Source: Purshia tridentata (Eukaryota; Streptophyta; Magnoliopsida; Rosales; Rosaceae). From it: a stretch of 64,000 nt of DNA. This document shows positions 22,708 through 34,650 of the stretch, piece by piece; position 1 is the stretch's first letter, and each line of letters begins with the position of its first letter. The notes under the pieces are model-generated. The model saw only the letters and a program-made list of their open reading frames with translations, was not told the DNA's origin and did no database searches. The stretch lies in the NCBI GenBank assembly GCA_003254885.1, contig QANT01005191.1, forward strand, positions 1-64,000, in the 5' to 3' direction. Both the position numbers and the translations under genes were made by a program.

Positions 22708-25700
22708 TCATGCACGATGCCTGCTTCCTCTGGTTTTGTCCAGCACCCTTTTCCCATATAGATGGCTGTGCAGATAAGGGTAATTACTCCGAATGAGTTG
22801 CACAAGAGCATTATGAACAGCTCCCTGCTTTGCCAAAAGGAATGGAATAGGGTCAGGACTTCATTATGACAAAGATATATAGGCAAAAAAAATAAAAAAT
22901 AAATTTTCAACTAAACTATTTGGCTCATATTTACTAATCACATCTCTAATAGAGGTGAGAGTGTGGGACTCATTTAGATTAATAGATCTCACCTCTATTA
23001 CGAGGTTAACAATGTGATTAGTAAATGTGATCCATTTAGCATTACTTGTAAAAATGGTCAATTTCAAACCAAAATATATATGCCTAAAGCATTGGAACCA
23101 AAAAAAAAAAAAAAGCAAGTCTCAAGCACTCTTAGCCAATGAAAAAGTTGAGAATTGGATATAACATATTAGGGTAATATTCTCTTATTAGATACTTAAC
23201 ATGTTAGGTTATTAGACTGCCAATTTGAAATTATACATTAGAATAAAAATTCACCTGAATAATAGTCTAGATTGACAATTCGACAACATAGAAAGAGACC
23301 ATTTTTCAACATATCAAATTGCTACTAGTGTTGAACCATAACATAATCACAATGGGAGATTTTCTAAATGGGTTTGATGGGTATTGCCTTAAATAGTGCA
23401 GCAGAAGAATTCTTGTGGGTACGTGATGTGATGTTACCTTGGATACTCCCAGAGCAGACTGAGCAACATAGTTCCCATATGGATCTTGAAGAAGAGTCAC
23501 AAAGTGGGGACTAGAAATGATCTCGTTAACAATCCTATTGACATGCTCTTCTCCAGCCTCTTTCAAGCTTTTCTCCACCACGTTGCTGCCATACTTGTTC
23601 ATTGAAAGATTAACGAAACTGCCTCCAAGCTGTGCTAGTATATCTGCTGTCACACGCGGTATCTTCAATCCAATTATGTACTGCACAACGTAGTTCCTGG
23701 TAGTTTTTTTGAAAAATAAAATAATTTCAGAGTGATGTTTTATGATCATATAGCACATGTGTGCATGTATGTTTTATTTTTAGACTGTTAATATAGCATT
23801 ATAGATCTGAACATGCACTACGCATATTATTTTATGTTCGTTTTTCGATAAGCCAGTGCATATAAGTGTTTAGATTTGAACTATTTGAAGTTTTGTTAAA
23901 GGTTACCATATGTTTTGTCACATTTAGATTATTCAAAATGCCAACAGAATTACAAAAGGAAAATATGATTCTACAAATAAGAGATGTGATAGAGAATATA
24001 GTTAATAAATATGGTACAAATAATTTCATGGATCCAATAAACAGGTAGAGGTAAAGGACAAACCCGTAAGGATCATCTGAGAGGACTCGTGCATGTTCAG
24101 TTATGTCAGCCACAAGACGCTCCCTAGCTTCGGCATAAGCATGTTGAACACTGGTTTGCAGTAAACAACACCCAAATTTGTCTTTTGCTAGAGACAGGCA
24201 GTTATCTACTACCAAATCCACAACACCCTGTAAAAGAAGAAGAATTTGCAATGGAAGATTTATAATTGGGAACCTCTACATTACACTCAGGTACAGAGAG
24301 ATCAAATATACCAAGGCTAACATTTCAACATAAATGATGACTACGTACTTATATACACAGTGATTTTTGTAGTCATGTCGGCTCACCATTGATGAGTAAT
24401 GTTAGGAATCACATCTTCATATACCACATTAGGCAACCATGTGAAGTCATGATCGATGTGAGAGTTTGATATATACTTCAGTTAACAAATTGACCGTAAT
24501 AAATACACATTGACCAAGTGCCATATCATGTGATCAACTAATATGGTCAGTAACTTTTACTCTAATGAACTTGGTTAAGCCTAAATTCAATGCTAAGGAT
24601 TTTTGAGCCAAACTTTCTTCTATTGGATTCCTTCTACAATACAGGCCTAGCCTTAAACAACATTTGGTCCTAGTCACAATTGACTCCACATATTCTCAAA
24701 GCTGTTATGAATTCATTACTCTTAATACTTTCTATATTCTCAAAAACTGTCACAAAGCTCTTACCAGTTACCAAAACTATAATATAGAACTAACTATCAA
24801 GCTATCACTTGGGATAAGTTCTCCTTATAATTTATCTATCTTATTCTCATATCATTCCTTCAAGTTAGAAATTTTTTTTCCAAATACACATAAATTTAGT
24901 ATTTATCCTTTCCAATCCAATACTGGCAATCAAACGAGGCCTAGGTCTAGAAGATAATTATAACTAAGTATACCAAAATTTCGAATTCATTGTCCAAAAA
25001 AAATGAAATATATGGCTGGAAGTTATAGCATCGACTTGCAATGTGTATCCCGGAGCCAATATCTTATTGAACCGGTTGCCCATGCTGCTATGCACGATTT
25101 ATAAAAGTCCCCTTTAGTACTTTTTTATTAATTTACATACTATTAAGAATAAAAGTAAAGAAAAAGATGACTACGATAAAAAAAATAGAACACCAAGTTA
25201 ATTTTATGATATTCCTTCTGATGCAAGCCTTCATCTTCCACACATAAACCACTGAGCACTAAAGCATTCACAGTCAATCTACATACATGATAAAAATAGT
25301 GAACAAATATATGATCCATTTCAATGCTAATTAAGCATATCTCTTAAAGTAAAAACAAACTTATTGAAAGTAATTTGTGTTACCTCATGAGCATAGAGTA
25401 GCATTAATATATTTGCTATAACAGTGCATAAAACATAAGCATGCATATGTACAAAAATTTCTTATAGTTACAACGTCTCTTAAGGATGACTTTCAAAATT
25501 GGATCTACACCCTAGAAACCAGCCACATAAATTAAAGGCACCCGCATACCTCGTAGAAGTGAGACCCGCTTACATTGTGAGTTTCACTTCTAAAGTCAAT
25601 TTTATCGCTATTAAAGAGGTAAACACAATATAGTATAAGAGGAATACTACATACATTATTTTTTTCACTTAAACAATTTAAAAAGAGTAGACACAATGAG

Positions 25701-27445
25701 CTACAAATAGTTTTTACTCTAAAAACGATAAACATGACCTTATCAAAATTAATTCATACAATGTGCTATGAGCCTATGACACAATATTAATTGATTACCT
25801 TGGTGCATTCCGGAGCAAAGTGTTTCAAGCAAACTTGAATGACATAGTAACCAGGCTGAGTCTTGCTCAGGGGAATCGTGATACGCTTCAGAAGTCTCAT
25901 AAAAGATGACTGTTGCTCTCTTGTTTCAACCCGCTCTAGCAATTTCTGCATCGCTCGACTCCTACAACAAATCGTCAACTAATTGTCAAACAACAATATT
26001 ATAAAAAGAAGTGGTCAAAATTACTCGCAAACCAACTCCGCTCTCACGACAAGACAAGAGTTCGACTCTCCTTTGCTTTGAACCCGGAATCGAAAAAATA
26101 AATAAACAAATAAACTTAAAACAAGAGCGATCAACATCAATTTGTACCCGTTCTGATCAATGCATATATCTTTCAACTTTTTTTCATCGCTCATGACCAT
26201 TTCAAGCATTTTGGTCCATCCCTTTATGTTGGTGGCCTCCGCAAGCTTCTGAAAAAACTCGGTCCCAAATTGATCCACCATCAAGTCACGAAAATCGGCC
26301 TCCATAACCTCTGAAAAAATCATCTGAATCTCCTCAGGCTTGCCCTCCTCTATCTTCTTCTGCAAAAAACGACACCCAGCCTGGTCTTTGGCCACCAGAG
26401 CCACTTGGCCCCTCACTTCCTCCAACGACACAGGGTAAGCACTCGGCTGAAGCTGTCGTGCGGACCCATTAGCGAATCTTGAATCTTTGGCCCCAAAAGC
26501 AGCAGGCATATTCACTTGTTGGGCCCTTTCGTCCATTGACAATGAGTGACTCAAACGCTGTCGTATAGAGCCATTAGCTGCATACCTTGTTGATCCCCTG
26601 CTGCTGTTGCTAAACCCATTGCGCAGCGAAGAGGAAGAGGAAGAAGGTCTTATTGGGTACCCGAAACTGAATTCACTTGGCCGAGAAGTATTGGCACTCC
26701 GATTGGGTACAAAATTGGCAGCGGACCAAGTATTCAGGCCTCCATAATTGTTAGCAGAAACAGAGGAATTCGAACGAGGCAGAGGCATAGCATTAAGACT
26801 CTGGTTATTAGTGCCACCATGAAGCCTCATGTACTGATCCATTTGAGCCATTAGAAAAATGTACTGGTTTTTCAGCCTCTCATAATTGTAGTCTTGCTCT
26901 TGATTAGTATTGTTACCCAGTATTTCAGAGTTGGGGATGAAGTTGTTGGGTCTCCGATTGGATGTTGGACCAGAAGCAGAATTAGCCTGAAATCCTTGAT
27001 AAGAAGGAATGTTGTTAGATATGTTTAGCCGATTGAAAGCGGATACAAGCTGATTTTGGTTTTGAAGGGGGCTCTGATCACCAGCAAAATCTGTACTAAT
27101 ACACTGACTGTTGCTGCCGTTTCGGAGATTGTTGTTCCCTACAGCCAAAAAAAGATGATCATAATTGTGATTGGTTTGTGAGGAGGAAGCCGAGGGGTTT
27201 TGGTGAAAGAGATGGTTTTGCAACATGGGGTCTTGGTTTCCCGAGGTGGGGTTCCAATAAGTGCCCGCCGCGGCTACTGCAGCAGGTGGGTTCTGATGAT
27301 GCACGTGGTGGTATTCCGGTGACAAGACAGCGGCGTCGCGGCGAGTATAGGAAGGAATCAAAACAGGGTTGTTGTTTGGGTTTGTCGCCGCCGCGGCATT
27401 AAACCATTGATGAAGACCATCCTCTCCTCCTTTCTCACCCTCCAT
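22708..27445 (-). CDS. Pumilio/PUF RNA-binding protein, group near APUM12, 666 aa
   Basis: Five exons, read on the minus strand: 27445-26148, 25961-25799, 24227-24064, 23696-23438, 22824-22708. All joins are GT-AG and in frame. Residues 1 to about 330 are low-complexity, rich in Asn, Ser and Gln. The C-terminal half (about 340-660) has eight PUF repeats with cores DQAGCRFLQ, DQFGTEFFQ, DQNGSRAMQ, TQPGYYVIQ, DKFGCCLLQ, DPYGNYVVQ, NKYGSNVVE and DPYGNYVAQ. Repeats 6-8 (NYxxQ, SNxxE, NYxxQ) read as U, G, U by the PUF code, so recognition of a UGU core is expected; repeats 2, 4 and 5 are non-canonical. PUF proteins bind mRNA 3' UTRs and repress or destabilise them. Introns 2 and 4 contain repeat elements. 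The closest named family I recall is Arabidopsis APUM12 and relatives; the exact orthologue is uncertain. Confidence 0.93.
22920..23040. mobile_element. Small MITE-like inverted repeat in intron 4 of the PUF gene
   Basis: The left end GGCTCATATTTACTAATCAC and the reverse complement of the right end GGATCACATTTACTAATCAC match at 17 of 20 positions. Internal AATAGAGGTGAGA and its complement TCTCACCTCTATT also pair, so the whole 120 bases can fold back. Only a 3-4 base flanking repeat (ATTT) is visible, more like PIF/Harbinger than hAT or Mutator. Confidence 0.6.
24586..24960. repeat. Degenerate repeat in intron 2 of the PUF gene
   Basis: The block contains TTCAAGTTAGAAATTTTTTT, AATACACATAAATTTAG and CCAATCCAATACTGGC, and ends near CAAACGAGGCCTAGG. 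Parts also occur near 1220-1285 (CAAGTTAGAAGTTTATTTC, AATACACATAAATCTAA, ATCCAATTCAATC). This points to a dispersed family, perhaps PIF/Harbinger-like, but I could not define both termini. Confidence 0.35.
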
Positions 27446-30400
27446 TATTCCTAGTGTAACTGATCAAATCCAAAATAGTAAGAGAGAGAGGGAGCAGAGG
27501 GAGTGTTATGGGGAGTAAAAGAGGAGGAGAAGCCAGAGAAGGGGATGGAGAGAATTGGGATGAAGGGTTTTAAGAGAGTGATTGATTGGGTTTAGAGTTG
27601 TGTTTGAATTGTAAGTAACACCCAAGTTTGCTCTGCGGGGAACATAATATATACTATGTTTTGTAGGGTTTTAAGGGGTGGTATACAAATTAAAATTGGC
27701 CCAAAAATCATATCTTAATTATTATGTTTTAGGAAGAGAGAAAATCGAAGATTTAAGATTATATGGACATTAAGGAAAAAGATTTAATGGGTTGAGAGAA
27801 GGAAAGTGTTTGAGCGATATAAGGAATGTTTTTTTTGGTGTTTCAGAATCTTTAGGGTTTTTGAAACACAAGCGTCTTCCTATCTTCATCAATATCTCTT
27901 CGTGCATGAAATATGAGACACACTCATTGACTCACCGGTCCAATAAAATAAAAGAAGATATATTATTTTGTTTGAATTTTTCATTATTTTTTTTGAGAAG
28001 CTTGTTGTTCAAGCTAGTTGAATCCCAGTGAAATACCTAGTTAGTTGAGGTGTTCGTCTAAAAACCCTTCTTTTTAGTATCAATTTTATAATTGTTGTAG
28101 ATTCTCACCAAAAAGATTAATCTTTATTGGTATAAATAATTAACCAATTACCGGAGAAAATCTTTCTCCTTTATTTTTTGTAGATGACCTATCAAAATGA
28201 ATTTTCAGTACGTAGTATCAAATCCCTAAGATATGCATGGTTTTAAGAATATTTACATTGGATTTTCCTATGATTTGGGAGGAAGGAAAATAAAATAAAC
28301 ATTATATTGGTAATTGCAAAAACAAAATGATGTGACATGACCTGTTTATTTGAGCAGTATATTGTGAGGGATGCTGTATAATCATCATTTGATTGAATTT
28401 GTATGTGTTAAAATTAATAACTCATTCACTTATTGTATCAAATCCAACCATATATTAAGTGCAATAAGTCCTCACTAATACTCAAAACTTGTTCCTCATG
28501 AGCAAAACTCGACATGTTTATGTGCTATATTTGAAATTCAGTGGGTGACTCATATAAATATTGTCATGTACAAATGTAATTAATTGGGACAACTAAATTT
28601 TCATGAATTTAATTAAGTTGTTTATTATCATTAAAAATATTGAGCATGGACTAACTAAATTTACAATTTTTTTTATTTGTCAACTGATGTAACAATATTT
28701 TATTTATTCATATTTGGTCGTATTTCCTTTTTTATATAAATTCATTTATTGACCTCTAATATGTCGTTTACTCAACGGCATCTCCCCAAGACTAGCTATA
28801 GGTCTAGGGGAGAGGTACCGCGTTTGAATCCTCCTTTCCCAAATTAAAAAACGACATCTAATTTGTCACAATTGGTAGTTTTTATCTAAAATTAGCCAAA
28901 AGTAATTTTTGCCACAACTCTGTCCATTTTTCTCCTTATAATTTCATTTTGTTATCATTTTTGTCCTTATTTTATTTTTTTATCATTTGTATACTTAATT
29001 ATAATTTTTTTTCAATAAGTAAAACTAGAATAATGAATCTAGATGATGGTTTGTAGGGATGACAAATTTTGATACGACATGATAACACGACTTGAACCCA
29101 AGTTAGCAGTTTTATGAGCTGGTCAGTTCTTGACATGAACACAAATATAACACGACTCACGAAACACAATAATAAGCAAGTTAGGTTAGCATCAAGCAAT
29201 TTAACATGATTGTGACACGCTAAACACGTTTAACTACTAGTATTATATAAAGGAAATGAATATTTTACTCATTTTTTAATATGTATTATATGCATTATTG
29301 TAGAATTATGACATATTAATTTGTATATGGTTTTGGTAGTATATATTATGAATTTATGATTACCTTTTTTTTTTTTCTTTTTTTTTTTTTTAAGGTAATG
29401 CATGAGTTACTATTTTGGTTTAAAATAAAAGAAACTATGTTTAAGTTTTAGTTCATGAGATATATATATAGATTGCAAGAGAGTCTCTCAAAAACTTATA
29501 TAGGTCAAATCAAACATGACAGGATTACAAATAGGTTGAGTTAGGGTTGAGTCACTTAATTGCCACAATTAATTAAACGAATCAAATTAATATTGACTAG
29601 TATTTAACACGAGCACAAAATGACACAATATGAATCTAACATGACATGCCCTATTGCTAGCCATAACGTGCGGTTCATACCAAAAGTGATAACAAAATAA
29701 GACTATAATTACAAAAGTGACCTAAACAAAAAAACTGTGGAAACAAAAGTGCAAGTTTGGTGACCTAAAGGGCAAAAATGGACGTTTCTTAACATTTCTC
29801 GACTTTTTAATTTCAGTTTGGCAATACAAATTTAAAGTTTCATTTATCTTTCAATTTTACTATTAAATCCTAAACCATACAGGAAATATGCATATACCTT
29901 ATATTAAAAGTCAAATAATACCATGACAAAGCATTTATTTCCCTGCAACCTATTTTTTATTTTTGTACGTATTACTCGAAAACAATTATGATCAACATAT
30001 TTGTCAATATCCAGCTCCTGTTTAATATATAAAACATCAAATTTGCATGTAGTTCTTAAAATAACAACCGGATTTCCCCTGAAAAAAAGAGAGAGATTGT
30101 TTCCGTTTATAATTTATCTATCCCGTGATCGTTTGACCAAATTTTGCCAATTAATCAGCTGCCTTATTTTAAAATTTATTCTATATATAAATGGTTTAGT
30201 AGGTTTTAGTATGGTTTGTTAAAAGCCCTTAAAAACTACTCTTTTTTTGGGTCATTAATTAAAACCTACTTTTATACCATTTCTATGGAGATTTTTTTTT
30301 TATTTTTTATTTTATAGAATTTGTTATAGGAGCATTGATCAAGGAAATTATGAGTCAAAGTAACCAAAAACAATAAAAAGGAAATTATGAGTTATACAGA

Positions 30401-31292
30401 AACGTACGTAACCACAGGAAGTCTTTAGACAAGCTTAAATTCTTTTTATGGTTTAGTTAATTTGATCACTCTATAATTTAATTTGCTCAAGTGACCTCAT
30501 GATGATAAATTAAAAAGAAAAAAGGACAAAATTTATTTGGTCGAACAAAAAGGAAATCTTTGGATTCTTTGCTTCGGAACTAAACAAATTGGTTAAATCA
30601 TGAAATAAATTACTTATTTATTAATATATACAAATAAATTGCAACATTTTTTAGAACTATATATCCTTAATTATCTTACTTCATTATAAGAAAGGAATTA
30701 CATTCTAGTTATGGTTTTTTGTCTCAAAAAAAATGCAAGTTATTCATCCATAAAAGAACAAAGATAGAAGCTTTAAATTAGGATACAATACTAAGTGACA
30801 AAACCAGTTTCAGCACAACGCTGCCAAATAAGGTTTATGGTAACAAGACAATCGGGAATTGTTTTTGGATAGCCGATGAAGACTTAGGTTATTAATTAGA
30901 TAATAAAATGGGTATGGGCCGATGAGGTTAAATATAGTCACTGAATTAATCTAGTGGCTCTTGTAAAACAATCCCTCATATTAGTTCCTCATACTAGCCA
31001 TGTTGTTTGAGGATGATCCTTGCAAAAGCTTAGAGAAATCCGGAACTGTACGTTTAATCATTTGATTTTTATTTAACTTGTTTAATTATTTAATTAAATG
31101 TTTACCAAAATTACTATATTTGGCTATTTATTTGATCACAATTTATATTAATTGGGAGTAAATTATCTTTTCCATTCACTCATTCACAATGGTCAGTACG
31201 TCCAGTAATTTCTCCAATAAAAAAACCATTAAAAACTAAATTGAAGACAATAATCAGTGTTCCCCAAGACTGTTTTGACTGCTTGTGACCTC
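27446..31292. other. Intergenic region between PUF and PPR genes, repeat-rich
   Basis: The first 200 bases are the PUF promoter and 5' UTR, with a GA-rich tract near 27480-27495. No other gene was recognised. A box-B-like TTTGAATCC lies near 28834, and the stretch 28880-29810 holds degenerate repeat material annotated separately. The rest is AT-rich without recognisable structure. Confidence 0.5.
28880..29810. repeat. Degenerate, possibly nested repeat block
   Basis: The outer parts contain GTCCATTTTTCTCC with TTTTGTTATCATTTTTGTCC near 28920-28965 and, inverted, GGGCAAAAATGGAC with GTGATAACAAAATAAGAC near 29685-29785. Between them (about 29055-29660) lies another block with recurring ACACGAC/ACATGAC motifs, starting TAGGGATGACAAATTTTGA and ending near ATGACATGCCCTATTGC. 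This looks like one degenerate element inside another. Superfamilies cannot be assigned by eye. Confidence 0.35.
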
Positions 31293-33254
31293 CTAAGGGA
31301 TTGCTATCTTCATTTGCCTCACCAACCCATTTAGCATATTATATATGCTCTCAATTTGTGTATGTGATGGGCACCCTACAAGAAACTCATGCACAACCCC
31401 ATTGATGCTGATCCAACTACAGCCAGGCTGCTTGTTCACCCCCTTTTCCTTCATAAGCCCCCTCAGCGCAGAGACACCACCCCATCGATGACCGGATGCA
31501 AACGCATTAGCCAGCATCACATAGCCGCCGGAATGATCAGGGTCCGACTGAACCAATCTATTGGAAACATATTCGGCCAAGTCTACTCTAGAATGAAGCA
31601 GGCAACCCCCAAGCAGAGCACCCCACACAAAGCTATTAGGCTCAAAGGGCATGGAAGTTGCAACATTGAGAGCTTCTTCAACTAGTCCTCCTCGCGCAAG
31701 GAGGTCTATGTAGCAAGCATAATGTTCTAACTTTGGCTCGTGTCTCACTTTGATCATATCCTTGAATATTTGACGTCCTTTATCTGACAAACCTGAGTGG
31801 CTGCATGCACATAAAGCACCAAGAAAGGTACTGTCATTGGGTTGTAAACCAAACTCTTGGATTTTAGAGAATAGCCTTAATGCCTCCTCTCCTTCGCTGT
31901 TAACTGCAAGACCCATGATCATGGCATTGAATGAAACAATATCTTTGGAGACCATCTGATCAAAGACCTCTTTTGCACACTCCAAACTCCCACATTTGGA
32001 ATACATGTCAATCAATGCAGTGGCTAGAATTCTGTTTGATCCAATCACACCACTGCTTCCTTTAGATTTCAAGTACTGGTGAACCCACCTACCAAGGTCT
32101 AAATCACCAACTTGAGCACAAGCCGAAAGCACACTGACCATTGTAACATGGTTGGGTCTATGATTGGGATCTTCCACCATTAAGCGGAAAAGACTCAGAG
32201 ACTCCAGAGGACAACCATTCTGAAAATATGCACCTATCATGGCATTCCAAGGAAGCACACTTCGCTTCCCATTATCACCAATTTCATCAAATCTTTCCCT
32301 ACTCTCCTCAATCTTTCCCCATTTCCCATACAAATATACAAGAACAGTGTTGACAGAGTCACAACCAAGATTCTTAGGATCAACATTACTGATAACTACG
32401 GATAGAATCGTAACCCACTTCTCAACATCAACTATCTCAAGATTTGAACACGCCGACAAAACACTAATCACTGTATCAACTTCTGGCCGCAAATTTTCAT
32501 TAACCATCATTAAGAAAAGCCTCAAAACTTCTTCAGCCTGACCCAACTGAGCATGACCGGCAATTAACGACGTCCAACAACAAACGGCAGCCTTGTCAGG
32601 CATTTCATCAAACATCAAACGCGCAGAAGCCAAATCTTTAAGGCCCTTAGCGTACAGTGCAAGTAGGCCATTACAGACAAATGAATTGCAAAGGAACCCC
32701 ATTTTCACAACATGGGTGTGAATCTGTTTGACATAACGACAATTATCAGAACGAAAGCAGGACTTGAAAAGGAACGAGAAGGTAAAGTCATTAGGCGAAA
32801 GTGAGCTCTGTTTCAAGCTTTTGAAGAGGGAAAAGGCATGGGAGGAGAGACCCTTTTCAGCCAAGACCCTGATAATGGCATTGAAAGGAAAAATGTTGGG
32901 TTTTGGGAGCTGATGAAAGACTAGAAGAGCGATATGAGATGGGTAATGGCCGATGAGACGAGTGGCTATCAGGTTGTTCTGGTGAGCACCAACTTGAAAG
33001 ATTTGGGCATGGAGTTGAAGAAGATGAGGGTGTGCAATACGGCCCTGTAAGAAAGCAGCTAAGTCGGTGAATGTATTGGGCAGTGGATTGGTGGCGAGAG
33101 TGCGAACGTGAAGAGCAGACTGATATGAACAGCAAGTTCTGAGTTTTTGAGGAAATGAAAATGGTTGCAAGTGTGGAAGCATACTCGGGGGAGTTACAGA
33201 GAAAGATGGCAAACTTTCATTTTTGTAAAACACATACAAATGATAGAAGTTCAT
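31293..33254 (-). CDS. PLS-class pentatricopeptide repeat (PPR) protein, E-type C-terminus, 653 aa
   Basis: Single uninterrupted exon. Repeated PPR signatures run through most of the protein: FPFNAIIRVLAEKG, CCWTSLIAGHAQLGQAEEVL, LPWNAMIGAYFQNG, LATALIDMYSKCGSLECAKEVF, VSFNAMIMGLAVNSEGEEAL and FVWGALLGGCLLHS. The C-terminus (PGCSWISINGVVHEF, then HTQIESIYNML) is the E/E+ module; the protein stops there with no DYW cytidine-deaminase domain. Such proteins bind organelle RNA as editing or processing specificity factors, usually with a DYW partner. The N-terminus is hydrophobic to basic and could target mitochondria or plastids. An alternative start at Met25 (33182) is equally plausible. The RNA target cannot be deduced here. 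Confidence 0.93.
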   Translation of the reverse strand: MNFYHLYVFYKNESLPSFSVTPPSMLPHLQPFSFPQKLRTCCSYQSALHVRTLATNPLPNTFTDLAAFLQGRIAHPHLLQLHAQIFQVGAHQNNLIATRLIGHYPSHIALLVFHQLPKPNIFPFNAIIRVLAEKGLSSHAFSLFKSLKQSSLSPNDFTFSFLFKSCFRSDNCRYVKQIHTHVVKMGFLCNSFVCNGLLALYAKGLKDLASARLMFDEMPDKAAVCCWTSLIAGHAQLGQAEEVLRLFLMMVNENLRPEVDTVISVLSACSNLEIVDVEKWVTILSVVISNVDPKNLGCDSVNTVLVYLYGKWGKIEESRERFDEIGDNGKRSVLPWNAMIGAYFQNGCPLESLSLFRLMVEDPNHRPNHVTMVSVLSACAQVGDLDLGRWVHQYLKSKGSSGVIGSNRILATALIDMYSKCGSLECAKEVFDQMVSKDIVSFNAMIMGLAVNSEGEEALRLFSKIQEFGLQPNDSTFLGALCACSHSGLSDKGRQIFKDMIKVRHEPKLEHYACYIDLLARGGLVEEALNVATSMPFEPNSFVWGALLGGCLLHSRVDLAEYVSNRLVQSDPDHSGGYVMLANAFASGHRWGGVSALRGLMKEKGVNKQPGCSWISINGVVHEFLVGCPSHTQIESIYNMLNGLVRQMKIAIP

Positions 33255-34650
33255 ACCATAAGTTTGAATTATGTTAAAAAAAAAAAAAAAANNNNNAAAA
33301 AAAAAAAAAAAAAAAAAGACTAAACACCAATAAATCTTAAACTAAGGTTGTCTTGATCACAAGGATAAAATTCTTTTAATTTGTCCAATATTTTTAGTAC
33401 TACAAATGAGACTTAATTGTATATATTATATTTTACCTCCACTAATACATAAATACGATATTAAAAATATGATATACCTAATATTATTTTGATCATATAT
33501 ATAAAACCAACACATGCAAATTACAAATATAGGATCTCAATTATATATGTAGAGCTTTTCTCGACCTATTTAAGTTTCATTTGTGCCAAATTAGAATCAT
33601 CTAGTACATCAAAGAGGAAACCTTTTGTTTGGACTTTCGGATCGAGTCTACTTGTATTTTCTATATGCATGTTTTATTTATGTTTGTATTTTTTGTATTT
33701 ATATTATATTTATGTTTAAAACTAGGTCTAATATAACTAATAACACCATAATTCCGCAGCAAAAATTATAGGGTGCTTTAATTAGAAGAACAAAAAAGTA
33801 ATTTTATTAGCCACAAAGATAGTCGAGTAGTGCTCGATGAGTACTCGAGCACGTGATCTGCAACCTGCAAATTGTCCACGACACCATGAAAGACCAATCT
33901 TTCATTTCGTCAAAACCATTATTTGATGAACTTATTCCAAACATGTTCTGGGCAAATCTTACAGCTAACAAGAAAAAGAGAAGTTAAATGGGTAGATTAT
34001 GTATTCGTAAAACTTAGTATGAATATTATATTATTATATGATAAATAAAATGATGAGCGTTGGACAGGTGAGAATGAAGATGTTTAGAGAAACATGAGAG
34101 TGGAGCACTCTCAAGTCTCGACCTGATATGGGACTATTTTTCTTATTTTAGAAAGTTTTGTATTTAAGGGTAGTAAAGTCTTTTTACCATCCGTTTTGGT
34201 CAGATTTCTAGTAGTTTGAAAGAGTAGATTAAAAGTCTTTATGAGCTCCAAATCGTGGTTCTCTCTGTGAACAAAATAGATTTGAAAAAAAAAAAAAATT
34301 CCAATTCCTCACAGTTTATTTTCATCTATGCTATTTATCCAGTAGTACTATATATTTCGATTTCGTGCATTGATTTGGCAACATCAAGGACATTCTCCTT
34401 CACCTAAGAGAAACATTATTAACGATAATGGTGTTACGTTCAAGACAATAAAACAAGATGTACAGTTTTTGGGAATAAATGAAATCTCCACCGGTGAGTG
34501 TATGCCGCCTACACTTGAAACCTACTTTCAGACTTCTGTGTCTTCATATTGAAAAAACAAATTTTGTACACACTGATTAACACATCTATATACACAATTT
34601 GGAGGAAGACAAACATTTAAGCAATCAGATTACCGTCAAAGTCATCACTT
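33255..34650. other. Intergenic region with assembly gap, between PPR and DUF760 genes
   Basis: The region just upstream of the PPR start is an A run interrupted by five N (33292-33296), so the PPR promoter sequence is incomplete. No gene was recognised up to the DUF760 stop at 34651; the right end is probably its 3' UTR. Confidence 0.55.
33292..33296. other. Assembly gap, 5 N inside a poly-A run
   Basis: Five undetermined bases flanked by A-only runs. It is most simply a homopolymer-length ambiguity at a contig join; the true length is unknown. Confidence 0.95.

Noticed and set aside
27178-27402. Plus-strand open frame opposite PUF exon 1
   Set aside because: Antisense to the Asn/Pro/Ala-rich N-terminal coding sequence; no independent gene signals.
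28790-28845. Second box-B-like motif (TTTGAATCC) considered as a tRNA or SINE
   Set aside because: The motif deviates from consensus, no acceptor stem forms, and no poly-A or target duplication is clear.
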